Positions 27,157 through 36,345 are shown, counted from the first letter of the stretch. The stretch: 42,913 nucleotides of DNA from Gammaproteobacteria bacterium (GCA_013287745.1 JABDDF010000014.1:1-42913); one strand, 5' to 3'. Notes: a model not told the origin generated them from the sequence alone. Numbers and translations are program-made.

Positions 27157-27648
27157 ATGTCACGTTTTGCCAGTTTAGAAATACACAAAGATGAATTATC
27201 TTTTTCTGCCGGCCATTTTACTATTTTTTCCGCCACTGAACGTGAGCAACTGCATGGACACAATTATTATGTGAGCATTTCTTTTAATAAAAAAATTAAA
27301 GAAAATGGTTTGTCTTTTGATTACCGACACTACAAAAAAAAGTTGCAAGCACTTTGCGAGCAATTAGACCGGCATTTTCTCTTACCTAGTCAATCACCCT
27401 ATCTTTCATTAAAGGAAGATGGCGATTACGTACTTGCGCATTTTAACCAAAAAACAATGCCTTTTTTAAAAGAAGATGTCATTGTGTTACCGCTTAGCAA
27501 CATTACGATTGAAGAATTATCGCATTGGTTCTTGCAAAATATCCTGATGAATCTTGATGAAATTAAAAGCCATGGGATCCATGGCATTACAGTAAAAGTT
27601 TATAATGGGCCGGGCCAATCTGGCGGCGCTGTGTGGGGAGAGATGTAG
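27157..27648 (+). CDS. PTPS/QueD-family protein with active-site Glu (PTPS-III-like)
   Basis: Protein of 163 residues of the 6-pyruvoyl/6-carboxytetrahydropterin synthase superfamily. The zinc His triad is present: His20 in FSAGHF and His33/His35 in LHGHNY. The catalytic Cys of QueD and PTPS (CxxxHGH or CxxxxxHGH) is absent; instead Glu30 precedes in EQLHGH, the ExxHGH arrangement of PTPS-III proteins that replace dihydroneopterin aldolase FolB. LDRHFLLP provides the usual Asp/His pair. The C-terminal strand reads VKVYNGPGQSGGAVW, lacking the pterin-anchoring Glu seen as KET in E. coli QueD, so substrate binding may differ. Start chosen at the ATG preceded by GAGGAGGAAAG. The nearby pteridine reductase fits a pterin role; the exact reaction is unproven. 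Confidence 0.75.
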   Translation: MSRFASLEIHKDELSFSAGHFTIFSATEREQLHGHNYYVSISFNKKIKENGLSFDYRHYKKKLQALCEQLDRHFLLPSQSPYLSLKEDGDYVLAHFNQKTMPFLKEDVIVLPLSNITIEELSHWFLQNILMNLDEIKSHGIHGITVKVYNGPGQSGGAVWGEM

Positions 27649-27656
27649 GGCTGGCA

Positions 27657-28151
27657 TTATTTTTCGTACTTTTTTAACTTGCACATAGTGATCAGCAATA
27701 ATAGCGGAATGATGATGTCCATCCAAAACCATGAACCCGCATTACCCACACTATAGTTTTGCTGTGAGATCATTTGATAAATATGCCCAATGGCATCGCC
27801 CCATAGCCAAAAAGTATTGGCAATCACAGTTGCCAAACGGAAACCATAATTAGCTCGAAAAGATAAGATAGCGATCGCACCAAAACCCAAGTCTGCCATG
27901 GCAACTTCGTATTGAAAGGGACTGCTTGCCCAGCCAATCGTCGCCGCCGTAAATTCAGGATAAAAGGCGTGCATGACAAAGGCATAAATAGCAGTAAAAC
28001 CTAAGGGGAAGAGAGAAATCCAACGATAGATAATTTCTGCAGAGGAAATCTTTTTGCTGACTAAGCGATTAATAGCAATCAAAATAAGCGCCAAGACAAA
28101 CATAGATAGGGGGAAATTGCTTAGCAGTAATGCGATTATATCGGCTGACAT
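27657..28151 (-). CDS. Conserved small membrane protein (DUF6790-like)
   Basis: Inner-membrane protein of 164 residues with four to five hydrophobic helices (about 10-28, 42-62, 80-100, 106-122, 142-160). Polar signature-like stretches between helices read GWASSPFQYEVAMADLGFG and WLWGDAIGHIYQM, which I recall from the DUF6790 family; I am not certain of that name. No enzymatic motif is visible. It is convergent with the PTPS-like gene (stop codons 8 bases apart) and divergent from the metallohydrolase gene. Function unknown. Confidence 0.65.
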   Translation of the reverse strand: MSADIIALLLSNFPLSMFVLALILIAINRLVSKKISSAEIIYRWISLFPLGFTAIYAFVMHAFYPEFTAATIGWASSPFQYEVAMADLGFGAIAILSFRANYGFRLATVIANTFWLWGDAIGHIYQMISQQNYSVGNAGSWFWMDIIIPLLLLITMCKLKKYEK

Positions 28152-28308
28152 GTCTTTATCCTCTCAAGTCCATTTTAAAGAATAATACATGGATAGGAGT
28201 GTACTCTTTTCTCTGGAATTTAGCCATTTTAATAAAATGGGATTTTATCTTGATTTATCTTATTATTTGGAAATAGGAATGCAAACTCTAGGGAAGGACA
28301 TAGCCATC

Positions 28309-29331
28309 ATGACAAATAAAATTTTTACCTTGGCAAAACATGAAATAAAACCCGGCACTAAGCAGGTGATTTTATTTCCTGCTCCTAATATTAATATGCA
28401 AGTCAAAATAAATATTCCGGTTCATGTTTTTCATGGTAAGAAAAAGGGGCCCAAGCTATTTATCATTAGCGCAATTCACGGTGATGAATTAAATAGCATA
28501 GAAATTGTTCGCAGGGTGCATGAACATATTAATCTGAAAAAATTAAGCGGCACGATTATCACCTTGCCTGTCGCCAATATTCATGGTGTGATCATGCAAA
28601 CCCGTTATTTATCTGATAAGCGTGATTTAAACCGTTCATTTCCTGGTGCAAAAAAAGGAACCTTGGCTGCACGTTTAGCTCATGGCATCATGAAGCAAGT
28701 TGTATCGCATTGCGATTACGGCATTGATTTACATACAGGGGCATTAGGCCGTATGAATATGCCGCAATTACGCGCAGATTTTACGACACCAGGAACAAAA
28801 GATTTTGCGAAAAGTTTCAATGCACCCGTGATCCTCAATTCAAGACAACGTGATGGATCTTTACGGCAAGCTGTTGGCAAATTAGGTATTCCCTTGATTG
28901 TTTATGAAGGCGGAGAAGCGCTTCGATTTAATGAACTCTGTATTCGAGCCGGTGTGCGCGGTATATTGAGCGTTTTACATCATTTGAAAATGCTGCCATC
29001 CAAGGATCCCAAGATTCGAAATAAATCAAAATCGGTGGTTACGAATACCAGCCGCTGGTTGCGTGCACCGGCAAGCGGTTTGGTTGAACCCCTTAAAGAT
29101 GTCTTTGCTCGGCATGTAAAAAAAGGCGATATTCTTGCGAATATTCATGATCCCTTTCTTATTAATCCCTCCATTAAAGTCATTGCACCATTTGAAGGTA
29201 TTGTCATTGGCCAAGCTTTAAAAGCTATGGTAACGGAGGGAGACGCGCTTTTTCATATAGCGAGTTTTAAGGAAATAGCGGGTGTACGTGCTTATATTGA
29301 TGAGTATCGAGAAGAAATAAGCCATCAGTAA
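28309..29331 (+). CDS. AstE/AspA-type zinc hydrolase
   Basis: Metallohydrolase of 340 residues of the succinylglutamate desuccinylase/aspartoacylase family (COG3608), an M14-carboxypeptidase fold. The zinc motif HGDE in SAIHGDELNSIE is near residue 61, the third ligand His in GIDLHTGALGRMN near 144, and the catalytic Glu probably in IVYEGGEALRF near 204. A C-terminal beta domain (RAPASGLVEPL..VKKGDILANI) resembles a lipoyl/biotinyl-like fold common in this family. I chose the ATG at 28309, with GGGAAGGA 10 bases before, over in-frame starts at 28189 and 28279. The substrate, an N-acyl amino acid or related amide, cannot be predicted; astABCD genes are absent here. Confidence 0.8.
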   Translation: MTNKIFTLAKHEIKPGTKQVILFPAPNINMQVKINIPVHVFHGKKKGPKLFIISAIHGDELNSIEIVRRVHEHINLKKLSGTIITLPVANIHGVIMQTRYLSDKRDLNRSFPGAKKGTLAARLAHGIMKQVVSHCDYGIDLHTGALGRMNMPQLRADFTTPGTKDFAKSFNAPVILNSRQRDGSLRQAVGKLGIPLIVYEGGEALRFNELCIRAGVRGILSVLHHLKMLPSKDPKIRNKSKSVVTNTSRWLRAPASGLVEPLKDVFARHVKKGDILANIHDPFLINPSIKVIAPFEGIVIGQALKAMVTEGDALFHIASFKEIAGVRAYIDEYREEISHQ

Positions 29332-29338
29332 TTTAGGT

Positions 29339-30022
29339 TTAGTTATGGATGACAACCGTCACCCCATGCTCACCGGCAGTGAATTCTTGATTAAGCCATT
29401 TTGCATCATTAACAAACATGCGAACGCAGCCATGACTCGCATTATAACCTGGCACTTCATAGGAACCATGCAAGGCATAGCCATTATGAAAATACATGCA
29501 ATAGGGCATGGGCGCACCACCACGGCCAATAGGAAATTTAGAAGAAACGCAGCCAAATCCCTCTTTTTGATAAATATGAAAGGTGCCTAATGAAGTATGA
29601 CAACCATGGCCCATGTCTGGGCAATAGCCGCGCGCAGTTGACACAGGGCCCCAAAACAGAAGTGCTCCATTGTCATCATAGGCAGCAAATGCCAAATCAT
29701 GAATGGAGACAATAATGATTTTTTCGCCTGGCGGATCAATCTGCCTGGGGAGCGGTGAGTAATCCAAAATATTCGGATCATTCGATTTGGGTATAGCGAT
29801 TTTCATACCGGAATGAAGTCTCGTATTCATGCGATTGATACGCATCACTAAATCGCGGCGATCAGAATTTGAAAATAATTTTTCCCAAGAATCACCGCGC
29901 TTAACGGTATAACAATAGAATTGATTATCATTGCAGTGAGCAGAACCATAATTCTTTGCAAAACTCGCATTGCTAAAGAATAATAAAACAGCTGTAATCA
30001 ATGCCACAATGACAGCAACCAT
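29339..30022 (-). CDS. LysM-L,D-transpeptidase (YkuD)
   Basis: Periplasmic cell-wall enzyme of 227 residues. An N-terminal signal peptide or anchor (MVAVIVALITAVLLFFSNASFA) is followed by a LysM-like peptidoglycan-binding segment (YTVKRGDSWEKLF ... SGMKIAIP, about 38-78) and a YkuD catalytic domain (about 100-227). The active-site motif is HGSYEVPGYNASHGCVRM with the nucleophile Cys near residue 199. Such enzymes make 3-3 cross-links or attach proteins to peptidoglycan and resist most penicillins. Extra Cys (HCNDNQFYC, YCPDMGHGC) suggest disulfides. Convergent with the metallohydrolase gene, stops 7 bases apart. Confidence 0.88.
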   Translation of the reverse strand: MVAVIVALITAVLLFFSNASFAKNYGSAHCNDNQFYCYTVKRGDSWEKLFSNSDRRDLVMRINRMNTRLHSGMKIAIPKSNDPNILDYSPLPRQIDPPGEKIIIVSIHDLAFAAYDDNGALLFWGPVSTARGYCPDMGHGCHTSLGTFHIYQKEGFGCVSSKFPIGRGGAPMPYCMYFHNGYALHGSYEVPGYNASHGCVRMFVNDAKWLNQEFTAGEHGVTVVIHN

Positions 30023-30106
30023 TGCATCCTCGTTTAGCCTAGAATAGTTATTATAAGATTAATTATAGCACTAAATTGGCATGCAATTATTAGGCGCTAT
30101 TGTGAT

Positions 30107-30712
30107 CTAAGTTGTTATTTTATTTGACATACCCGAATTAAATTCTTTTAATCTGCTTTCCAAATTTAACTTTATGCTTGACCATTCTGGCTTGGTAATA
30201 CTAAATATAACCGTATCACGAATATGGCCATCTTCCAAAATCATGTGATGACGCAATATGCCCTCTTCCTTTGCGCCAATTTTTCGAATCGCTGCGCATG
30301 AACGAGCATTTCGCAAATCAGCCGCAAATTCGATGCGATTTGCATGCAAGCTTCCGAAAGCATTTTGCAATAATAAATATTTGCATTCTGGATTAACACG
30401 AGAACCCCATACTGCTGGAACATACCAAGTGTAGCCAATGGTTAATCTTTTATTTTCTGCATCAATATCATAATAGCGGGTGCTGCCAATCAGTTTATTA
30501 TCTGAAATACGCCGCACGGCAAAAGGAAGATGCCCTCCTGTTTGCAAGCATTTTACTGCCTTATCAAACCATCGATCAAATTTATCACCCAATGCTTTTG
30601 AACTGCTATAAGTCCATATCGACTCATCTTGAGCAATGGTGTATAGCTCTTGACGATGAGTGTCATTTAGGAGTTCAAGCTGGATATGATTGCCTGTTAA
30701 AACGATTGCCAT
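30107..30712 (-). CDS. GNAT acetyltransferase, RimJ/RimL-like
   Basis: N-acetyltransferase of the GNAT superfamily, 201 residues. The layout (LTGNHIQLELLNDTHRQELY at the start, SKALGDKFDRWFDKAV, KLIGSTRYYDID, LTIGYTWYVPAVWGSRVNPE, and HANRIEFAADLRNARSCAAI) matches the RimJ/RimL group, which acetylates N-terminal amines of ribosomal proteins, or detoxifies small molecules. The start at 30712 (ATG) is preferred; a GTG three codons upstream is possible and would be closer to GAGGAG. The target is unknown. Confidence 0.8.
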   Translation of the reverse strand: MAIVLTGNHIQLELLNDTHRQELYTIAQDESIWTYSSSKALGDKFDRWFDKAVKCLQTGGHLPFAVRRISDNKLIGSTRYYDIDAENKRLTIGYTWYVPAVWGSRVNPECKYLLLQNAFGSLHANRIEFAADLRNARSCAAIRKIGAKEEGILRHHMILEDGHIRDTVIFSITKPEWSSIKLNLESRLKEFNSGMSNKITT

Positions 30713-30766
30713 GGATTTCACTCTCTCCTCTATTCTAAGATCCGTCTACAATAACAAAAGAAAGGA

Positions 30767-32446
30767 TCAAATTTCCACCCCAACAAACAATTTCACCAAT
30801 TGAATATTCGCATATGAATATTTCCCATCAAATTTTTCATAAATTGGTTTTAATTTTCCATCTGTCGACAAACTTAATTCGGAAAAGATAAGATCAAAAT
30901 CATCTTTGGGCAGTGTATTTTTTACTAATGATAAACAAGCATGATCAAGTTCTTTCAAGCTATGAAGTCTTTCTAAATGCGCAATGATGGTTCCTACTGT
31001 GAGACTGCGAACATTCGCTATCTCCTCGATCGAGATATTTTTTTTCAGCATTTCTAGCGTTGTAATATGCGAGGAAATCGCATGTATTTTTGCAGTTCTT
31101 TTGGCTGCGACCTTCGTTTTCCCACTCTTAAAACGTTCCATTAAAATTTTATTATGACACTGCGTCAATTCATTTTCACTTAGACTTTGCAAATACTTCA
31201 CCGTCTCTGCTGAACTTTCTTTGAATGATTTATCCTGCTGCAAAATCTGTGGGTGCACTTTTAAAGCCATTTCATTCAGATTCATCAGCTTTAAACCATT
31301 TAAACTGCGCACACGTGATAGGGCAACATAGCCCATACCTGGCTCGAATGCATCGCCTAAATCAAGCTCCACCGCATCCAAAGTCATACCTTGGCTCTTA
31401 TGAATCGTAATCGCCCAAGCTAAACGAAGCGGTACTTGTGAAATCGTGGCACGCAGCACACCATTTTCCTCATATTTCCAATCTTCTGGATAAGCAATTA
31501 TCGTTTCATCATGATAAGTTTTAACGATGGGCCAACCGTTATTTTTTTCAAATCCAACAACCACACTGCGCGTGCCATTGACATATCTGCCTGAGGGATC
31601 ATTTTTGATAAACATGACTTCAGCACCAATTTTCAAGGTCAATTTTTCCTGCGCAAGACAAGTTTTTTTTAATCCTTCTACCAGCGTACTAAAACCATGC
31701 GCTGACATTTGAAAGGTCTTTTCCTTGCCATGAATTGCCGTTAATTCACGCTCATTGATACTGTCCACATTCATATTGCGTGAATATAATTTAGTGGCCT
31801 TTGCGCTTCCCTGTGGTTCTTTTTTATAACGAGTACGCAAATGAACTTTTGTGTGCTCACCAGCCGTGCCGCTGCGAATATCTTTTAATACAGTGAGTAA
31901 TAAATCATCCCCCTGACGATGCTGCTCATGCAAATAGCACACATGAAAATCTCCTTCCTTCCAAGATAAAGCATCAAAGGCAAATTTTTCTTTTTCTGAT
32001 GAAGCTGAAGAAACTGGCGGTAATTGGAAAAAATCACCGCATAAAATAATTTGCATACCGCCAAAAGGTTTTTCTGCATCTAGGATTGATCGAGCAATCA
32101 TATCTACCATATCGAGTTGGCATTTATGCAGCATCGATATTTCATCTATAATCAGCACTTTGGTATTTTTGTAATTACGCGTTATGTGCTTCTTGGTTAG
32201 CAATTTATCCAAGTCATTTTTATTGAGCTGATCTCTGATCCCAATACCAGACCATGAATGGATGGTCACACCTTGTAAATGCGTTGCCGCAATGCCAGTA
32301 GAGGCAGTCACGGCAATTTTTACCTGATGTTCCTTGAGATAACTAATATATTTATTCAACAAATAAGTTTTTCCTGAACCTGCCTCTCCTGTTAGAAAAA
32401 TATTTTTACCCATTTTCATTATGTTTAAAGCTTCATCTTGCAGCAT
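30767..32446 (-). CDS. PIF1-like DNA helicase
   Basis: Superfamily 1B helicase of 559 residues related to PIF1/RecD. Walker A is GEAGSGKTYLLNKY near residue 20, followed by TASTGIAATHLQGVTIHSW (motif Ia), Walker B LIIDEISMLHK near 118, GDFFQLPPV, and WAITIHKSQGMTLDAVELDL with YVALSRVRSL (motifs V and VI) near 350-385. Residues 430-559 hold a helical domain with TLEMLKKNISIEEIANVR, reminiscent of the helix-turn-helix tail on some bacterial PIF1-like or RecQ-like proteins. Bacterial members may unwind G-quadruplexes or stalled forks. It is divergent from the GrpB fusion gene across 134 bases in which I see no convincing promoter or structure. Confidence 0.88.
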   Translation of the reverse strand: MLQDEALNIMKMGKNIFLTGEAGSGKTYLLNKYISYLKEHQVKIAVTASTGIAATHLQGVTIHSWSGIGIRDQLNKNDLDKLLTKKHITRNYKNTKVLIIDEISMLHKCQLDMVDMIARSILDAEKPFGGMQIILCGDFFQLPPVSSASSEKEKFAFDALSWKEGDFHVCYLHEQHRQGDDLLLTVLKDIRSGTAGEHTKVHLRTRYKKEPQGSAKATKLYSRNMNVDSINERELTAIHGKEKTFQMSAHGFSTLVEGLKKTCLAQEKLTLKIGAEVMFIKNDPSGRYVNGTRSVVVGFEKNNGWPIVKTYHDETIIAYPEDWKYEENGVLRATISQVPLRLAWAITIHKSQGMTLDAVELDLGDAFEPGMGYVALSRVRSLNGLKLMNLNEMALKVHPQILQQDKSFKESSAETVKYLQSLSENELTQCHNKILMERFKSGKTKVAAKRTAKIHAISSHITTLEMLKKNISIEEIANVRSLTVGTIIAHLERLHSLKELDHACLSLVKNTLPKDDFDLIFSELSLSTDGKLKPIYEKFDGKYSYANIQLVKLFVGVEI

Positions 32447-32580
32447 AAATGACTTCTCATTGGTTATTAAATAATTAATGTGATTGCGTGTATTAGATGC
32501 AAAAACCTTGCTGATTTCTTAAATGACTTGAAGTAGAATGAGCGCGCCAGCAGAATTCGAGTAAACGAGAAAATGATAGC

Positions 32581-33930
32581 ATGAAAAATCCAGATAAAAT
32601 AGAGATTCTAGCCTATAACCCTCACTGGCCTGATTTTTTTGCGCAAGAAGCAAGCCGAATTACAAAAGCCTTAGGCGGTCATCTCAGGGAAATTTATCAT
32701 TTCGGCAGCACCGCCATTCCCGACATGCCCGCCAAACCTGTTATTGATATGATGCTGGTCTGTGATAATGTAGATGAAATTGACTTGATAGCAGAAAAAC
32801 TTCAGGAATTACATTATTACAATCTCAGACGTCAAATTATTCCCCATCAAAGTTTTTTTGTTAGACGACAAGATAATAATATAAGCTTTCATTTACATCT
32901 CCATGAAAGAGGCAGCCCGCAAATTAAACGTCATATTAATTTTAGAGATTATGTCATTCAACATCCAGAAGATGCAAAAGCTTATGCTACACTTAAAATC
33001 AATTTAGCCACGAAATTCGCTGATGACAGATATCAGTATGTCTTAGGGAAAGATAAACTGGTTCAGGAAATCGATAGCAAAGCAAAATGCTGGCCTCAAA
33101 GACGACATGATTATCTCAAAGAAAATACGGGAATCGCAGCACAAAATTGGTCAAATGAAAAATTGCTTAAAGCGATGACGGCTAATTTTAATGTGTATAT
33201 GACACAGTGTGCGCAATACTTAAATCAAGTTGAACTGATCCGTGTTCCTGGTTTTACCATCGTAAATACCGGCCTACATAATAGCAGCTTGAATGCGGTA
33301 TTAGATGCTGACTTTACTCCAGCAGAAGCGGATAGGAAAATTTTAGAAATCACTCGTTATTTTACTGAAAAAAATCTTCCTTTTAGCTGGTGGATTAGCC
33401 CTTTTGACCAACCGGATAATTTAGCTGAACAGTTAGAGCATCATGGCTATCAAAATACGAGAAATCATAGCGCCATGTATTTTGATTTAGACTCATGGGA
33501 TGCGCATCTTCCCTCTATTTCACCATTAGAAATTATTAAAGCGCAGGATGCGAAAACACTGCATGATTTTGCCTTTGTGCTTGGCCCTGATGATTCATTT
33601 AAGAAATATTTTTCCTGGATCGCATCGATTTTAACTGATGATGATCCCATTGAGTATTATGTTGGATATGTTGATGGCAAAGCAGTTGCCTGTGGTTCAT
33701 CTTGTTATGCTGCACAAGTTGCTGGATTGTATTGGCTGGCAAGTGGTGATAATCAGCGAGGAAAGGATTATTGTGCAGCATTGCAGCGATATTGTTTAAA
33801 GCGGGCAAAGGAGCGGGGATATCATATTGCGGTTTTACATGCTTCGGATGAGGGATATTTTTTGTGGGAGGAGTTGGGGTGGAGGGAGTGTGGTGAGTTT
33901 GGGGAGTTTGAGTTGGAAGGCTTGATATGA
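32581..33930 (+). CDS. GrpB-GNAT fusion protein
   Basis: Two-domain protein of 449 residues. Residues 1-175 are a GrpB (UPF0157) domain related to nucleotidyltransferases: EILAYNPHWPDFFAQEASRI, HFGSTAIPDMPAKPVIDMM and RHINFRDYVIQHPEDAKAY are the family landmarks. Residues about 190-449 form a GNAT-type acetyltransferase, with YVGYVDGKAVACGSS, GLYWLASGDNQRGKDYCAAL and the C-terminal HASDEGYFLWEELGWRECGE. The combination of a possible nucleotidyl-transfer domain with an acetyltransferase suggests small-molecule modification, but this is inference. The stop overlaps the ATG of the next gene (ATGA), so the two are translationally coupled. The last 30 codons are strikingly G-rich. Confidence 0.8.
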   Translation: MKNPDKIEILAYNPHWPDFFAQEASRITKALGGHLREIYHFGSTAIPDMPAKPVIDMMLVCDNVDEIDLIAEKLQELHYYNLRRQIIPHQSFFVRRQDNNISFHLHLHERGSPQIKRHINFRDYVIQHPEDAKAYATLKINLATKFADDRYQYVLGKDKLVQEIDSKAKCWPQRRHDYLKENTGIAAQNWSNEKLLKAMTANFNVYMTQCAQYLNQVELIRVPGFTIVNTGLHNSSLNAVLDADFTPAEADRKILEITRYFTEKNLPFSWWISPFDQPDNLAEQLEHHGYQNTRNHSAMYFDLDSWDAHLPSISPLEIIKAQDAKTLHDFAFVLGPDDSFKKYFSWIASILTDDDPIEYYVGYVDGKAVACGSSCYAAQVAGLYWLASGDNQRGKDYCAALQRYCLKRAKERGYHIAVLHASDEGYFLWEELGWRECGEFGEFELEGLI

Positions 33931-35111
33931 AAAAAAATTTAATTCTAATGACCATCATTTTAATGGACTTACTCGCCGGCATGGAATTCGATCTCTTCGT
34001 GCCCAGTTTTCCTGAATTGCAAAGTCATTTTCATCTATCCTCATTTTTAGTGGAATCTTTATTGTCAGTCAATTTTTTAGGCTATTGCCTCAGTTTATTT
34101 ATTGTTGGCAGTCTTGCTGATCGTTACGGACGAAAACCCATTATCTTACTGGGTTTGCTTATTTTTATTATTGGCAGTCTATTTTGCTTATGGGCACCAT
34201 CTTATTCATTTCTTCTTGCTGGTAGATTTCTACAAGGTATAGGAATTGCCTCGCCTGCCATTTTAAGCTTTCTCATCATTGCTGATTCCTGTTCGATTAA
34301 ACAGCAACAGTTTTGGATGGCCATGTTAAATGGCACAAAAAATACTGCGGTTGCGATTGCACCCGTCATTGGCAGCTACATCGCACTTTATTTTCATTGG
34401 CAGGGAAATTTTACCGCCTTATTATTGCTAGGAATTTTAGTATTGATGATGACCGTTTTATTTATTCCCTATCCTTCAACAAGCTCAGGATTACCAGAAC
34501 ATACGGAAACCATTTCGTTTAAAGGTTACATTCCCTTATTTCAATCCAGCTCTTTAATGCTTTTAATGCTTAATATTATTTTTATGTTTGTACCCTATTG
34601 GATTTTTGTGGGGATGTCACCTCTTCTGTATATAAAAGATTTGCATGTCAGTCTCGCACATTTTGGCTATTATCAAGGTGTTCTTGCGCTGGTTTTTGCC
34701 CTGGGAAGTGTATTATTCGGTTTAATTATGCATGCATTTTCTCAAGAAAAAATTTTAGGTCTTGCAAGTATCCTTTACTTAATCAGCTTGGTCAGCATTA
34801 GCCTTGTCACTCTCACGAATAGTTTTAATCCCTTCCTTATCACTATTGCATTTCTACCATTCATCATGAGTCAGATCATACCTTCCAATATATTAGTCCC
34901 TATTTGCATGAATTTTATTCCGAATGCAAAAGCTAAAATAGCTGCCGTTCTTCAAGGATCGCAACTGATATTTTCAGCCATGAGTGTGGGACTTGCTGGA
35001 TATTTTTATCAAGGATCCTTTCAACATATCGGCATGATTATTTCTATTTTTATTTTGATGGCCATGATGACTCATTTTATGGTAATCAAGAATAATCACA
35101 TTATAAAATAA
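33927..35111 (+). CDS. Bcr/CflA-type multidrug efflux transporter (MFS)
   Basis: Inner-membrane protein of 394 residues with about 12 membrane helices, similar in pattern to the drug:H+ antiporter group Bcr/CflA. Motif A is GSLADRYGRKPIILLG at about residue 62; GRFLQGIGIASPAI near 100 resembles the motif of helix 4; N-terminal MDLLAGMEFDLFVPSFPEL matches the family start. It starts inside the stop of the GrpB-GNAT gene, forming a two-gene unit that pairs a putative modifying enzyme with an efflux pump. Substrates are unknown; bicyclomycin or chloramphenicol-type compounds are typical for the group. Confidence 0.82.
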   Translation: MKKNLILMTIILMDLLAGMEFDLFVPSFPELQSHFHLSSFLVESLLSVNFLGYCLSLFIVGSLADRYGRKPIILLGLLIFIIGSLFCLWAPSYSFLLAGRFLQGIGIASPAILSFLIIADSCSIKQQQFWMAMLNGTKNTAVAIAPVIGSYIALYFHWQGNFTALLLLGILVLMMTVLFIPYPSTSSGLPEHTETISFKGYIPLFQSSSLMLLMLNIIFMFVPYWIFVGMSPLLYIKDLHVSLAHFGYYQGVLALVFALGSVLFGLIMHAFSQEKILGLASILYLISLVSISLVTLTNSFNPFLITIAFLPFIMSQIIPSNILVPICMNFIPNAKAKIAAVLQGSQLIFSAMSVGLAGYFYQGSFQHIGMIISIFILMAMMTHFMVIKNNHIIK

Positions 35112-35171
35112 TGAACTTCTGGTACTACATGTCACTAAACGCTAAGTTTGAAATAGTGAACCACTGCTGGA

Positions 35172-35200
35172 TTGCCATTATCAATCACGAGTGCTAACAT
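35172..35200 (+). promoter_or_regulatory. Candidate sigma-70 promoter for the 342-residue unknown gene
   Basis: TTGCCA (35172-35177) and TAACAT (35195-35200) with a 17-base spacer, 48 bases before the ATG at 35249. Found by eye. Confidence 0.4.
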
Positions 35201-35248
35201 CGCGCCCTATTAACCAAATCCAAATTATTAAATGGGTGATTCCTTAAT

Positions 35249-36277
35249 ATGTTTTCTTACAACCTAATATGTGAGCAACCTATCGGCTCAAGTGACCATT
35301 TTTTTCTTACGCTAACTAAAACAAAATGGGATGGCAGCTCACAAGTTCTGCACTGTGTTACAGATAAGCAGATAAGTTTTGGATCTTATCACGTTGTACT
35401 CCCTGAAAGAGATGACAAATATGACTATGATAAACGCATTCGCTTCCACTTTAGAGCTGGTCACAAGCTTGCCGATGAAGCAGCTTTTACTCAGTTATTG
35501 GATGAAGATATCTTAGAAAGAATACTTCGAGATAGTCAATTTTTAAAAAATCTTGACGAACGAGAATGGCCTTGGAAATTCGATGATATTGGGCTTAAAC
35601 CCTTGCATGATTTACGAGAAGCGACTCTGAAAGAAAGCAAAGACAGTGCTGGTCATGTCTCTCTTTCTAGCGATTATCGTGCCTATGTTATTCGTCAATA
35701 CATCCAATATCTTTTAAATCTTGATGGCATAGAGATTAATGCTCATCCTCAAGGATTATTTACTGAGATACACGTAGATGATAAAAGCCCAAACAAATCT
35801 ATCATAAAACATGGCGGCGTAAATCATTTACCCCTTAGAAAAGAGGCCGCTGAAGAACTTCGTATAATAATGGAATCATTTATTGTTGGTTCTGTTGCTC
35901 CATGGCCAGACATATACCAACATCATTTCTTAGAAGAACAAGTACCTCGCAAAGGCAATAGTATGTATCTCGAAATTAGCTCTCCAACAGACAAACAAAT
36001 TCAAATAATCGATGATTTGTTTAATCTCGCTGCAGAGAAAGGTTTTTTTCCTGATAATCCAAAAGCCATGATTCACAAGGCTTGGGAGACTAACCGTCTT
36101 AAAATAGCAACCTCAGAACAGCCACAAGCAGAATCAGCATCAAAACCGATAGCATCAAACTGGAGCGCTTCTTCACCTACACTTTTATCTGCGCCCCTAC
36201 CTACAGTAACATTAGGCTTAGAAAATACGAATTTAGAGAGGAATAAAAATTATATTTTTTTAGGGTCCGTAAAATAA
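35249..36277 (+). CDS. Unknown protein with low-complexity Ser/Pro tail
   Basis: Protein of 342 residues that I do not recognise. No signal peptide or membrane helix. The first 290 residues are charged and look globular, with an Asp/Lys-rich patch (RDDKYDYDKRIRFHFRAGHK) and a hydrophilic middle (SSDYRAYVIRQYIQYLLNLD). The last 50 residues are rich in Ser, Ala, Pro and Thr (SKPIASNWSASSPTLLSAPL), ending NKNYIFLGSVK. The disordered tail and lack of family resemblance are compatible with a lineage-specific secreted effector, but there is no direct evidence. It has its own likely promoter and a weak ribosome-binding site. Confidence 0.6.
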   Translation: MFSYNLICEQPIGSSDHFFLTLTKTKWDGSSQVLHCVTDKQISFGSYHVVLPERDDKYDYDKRIRFHFRAGHKLADEAAFTQLLDEDILERILRDSQFLKNLDEREWPWKFDDIGLKPLHDLREATLKESKDSAGHVSLSSDYRAYVIRQYIQYLLNLDGIEINAHPQGLFTEIHVDDKSPNKSIIKHGGVNHLPLRKEAAEELRIIMESFIVGSVAPWPDIYQHHFLEEQVPRKGNSMYLEISSPTDKQIQIIDDLFNLAAEKGFFPDNPKAMIHKAWETNRLKIATSEQPQAESASKPIASNWSASSPTLLSAPLPTVTLGLENTNLERNKNYIFLGSVK

Positions 36278-36345
36278 CCTGATTTGTTACTGTATACTGG
36301 TGTGAAGTTGGCAAATATCTTGCATAGAATGACGGTAAACTTACT

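Noticed and set aside
27157-27648. QueD (queuosine pathway) assignment
   Set aside because: The catalytic Cys before HGH and the anchor Glu are both missing and no other queuosine gene is nearby.
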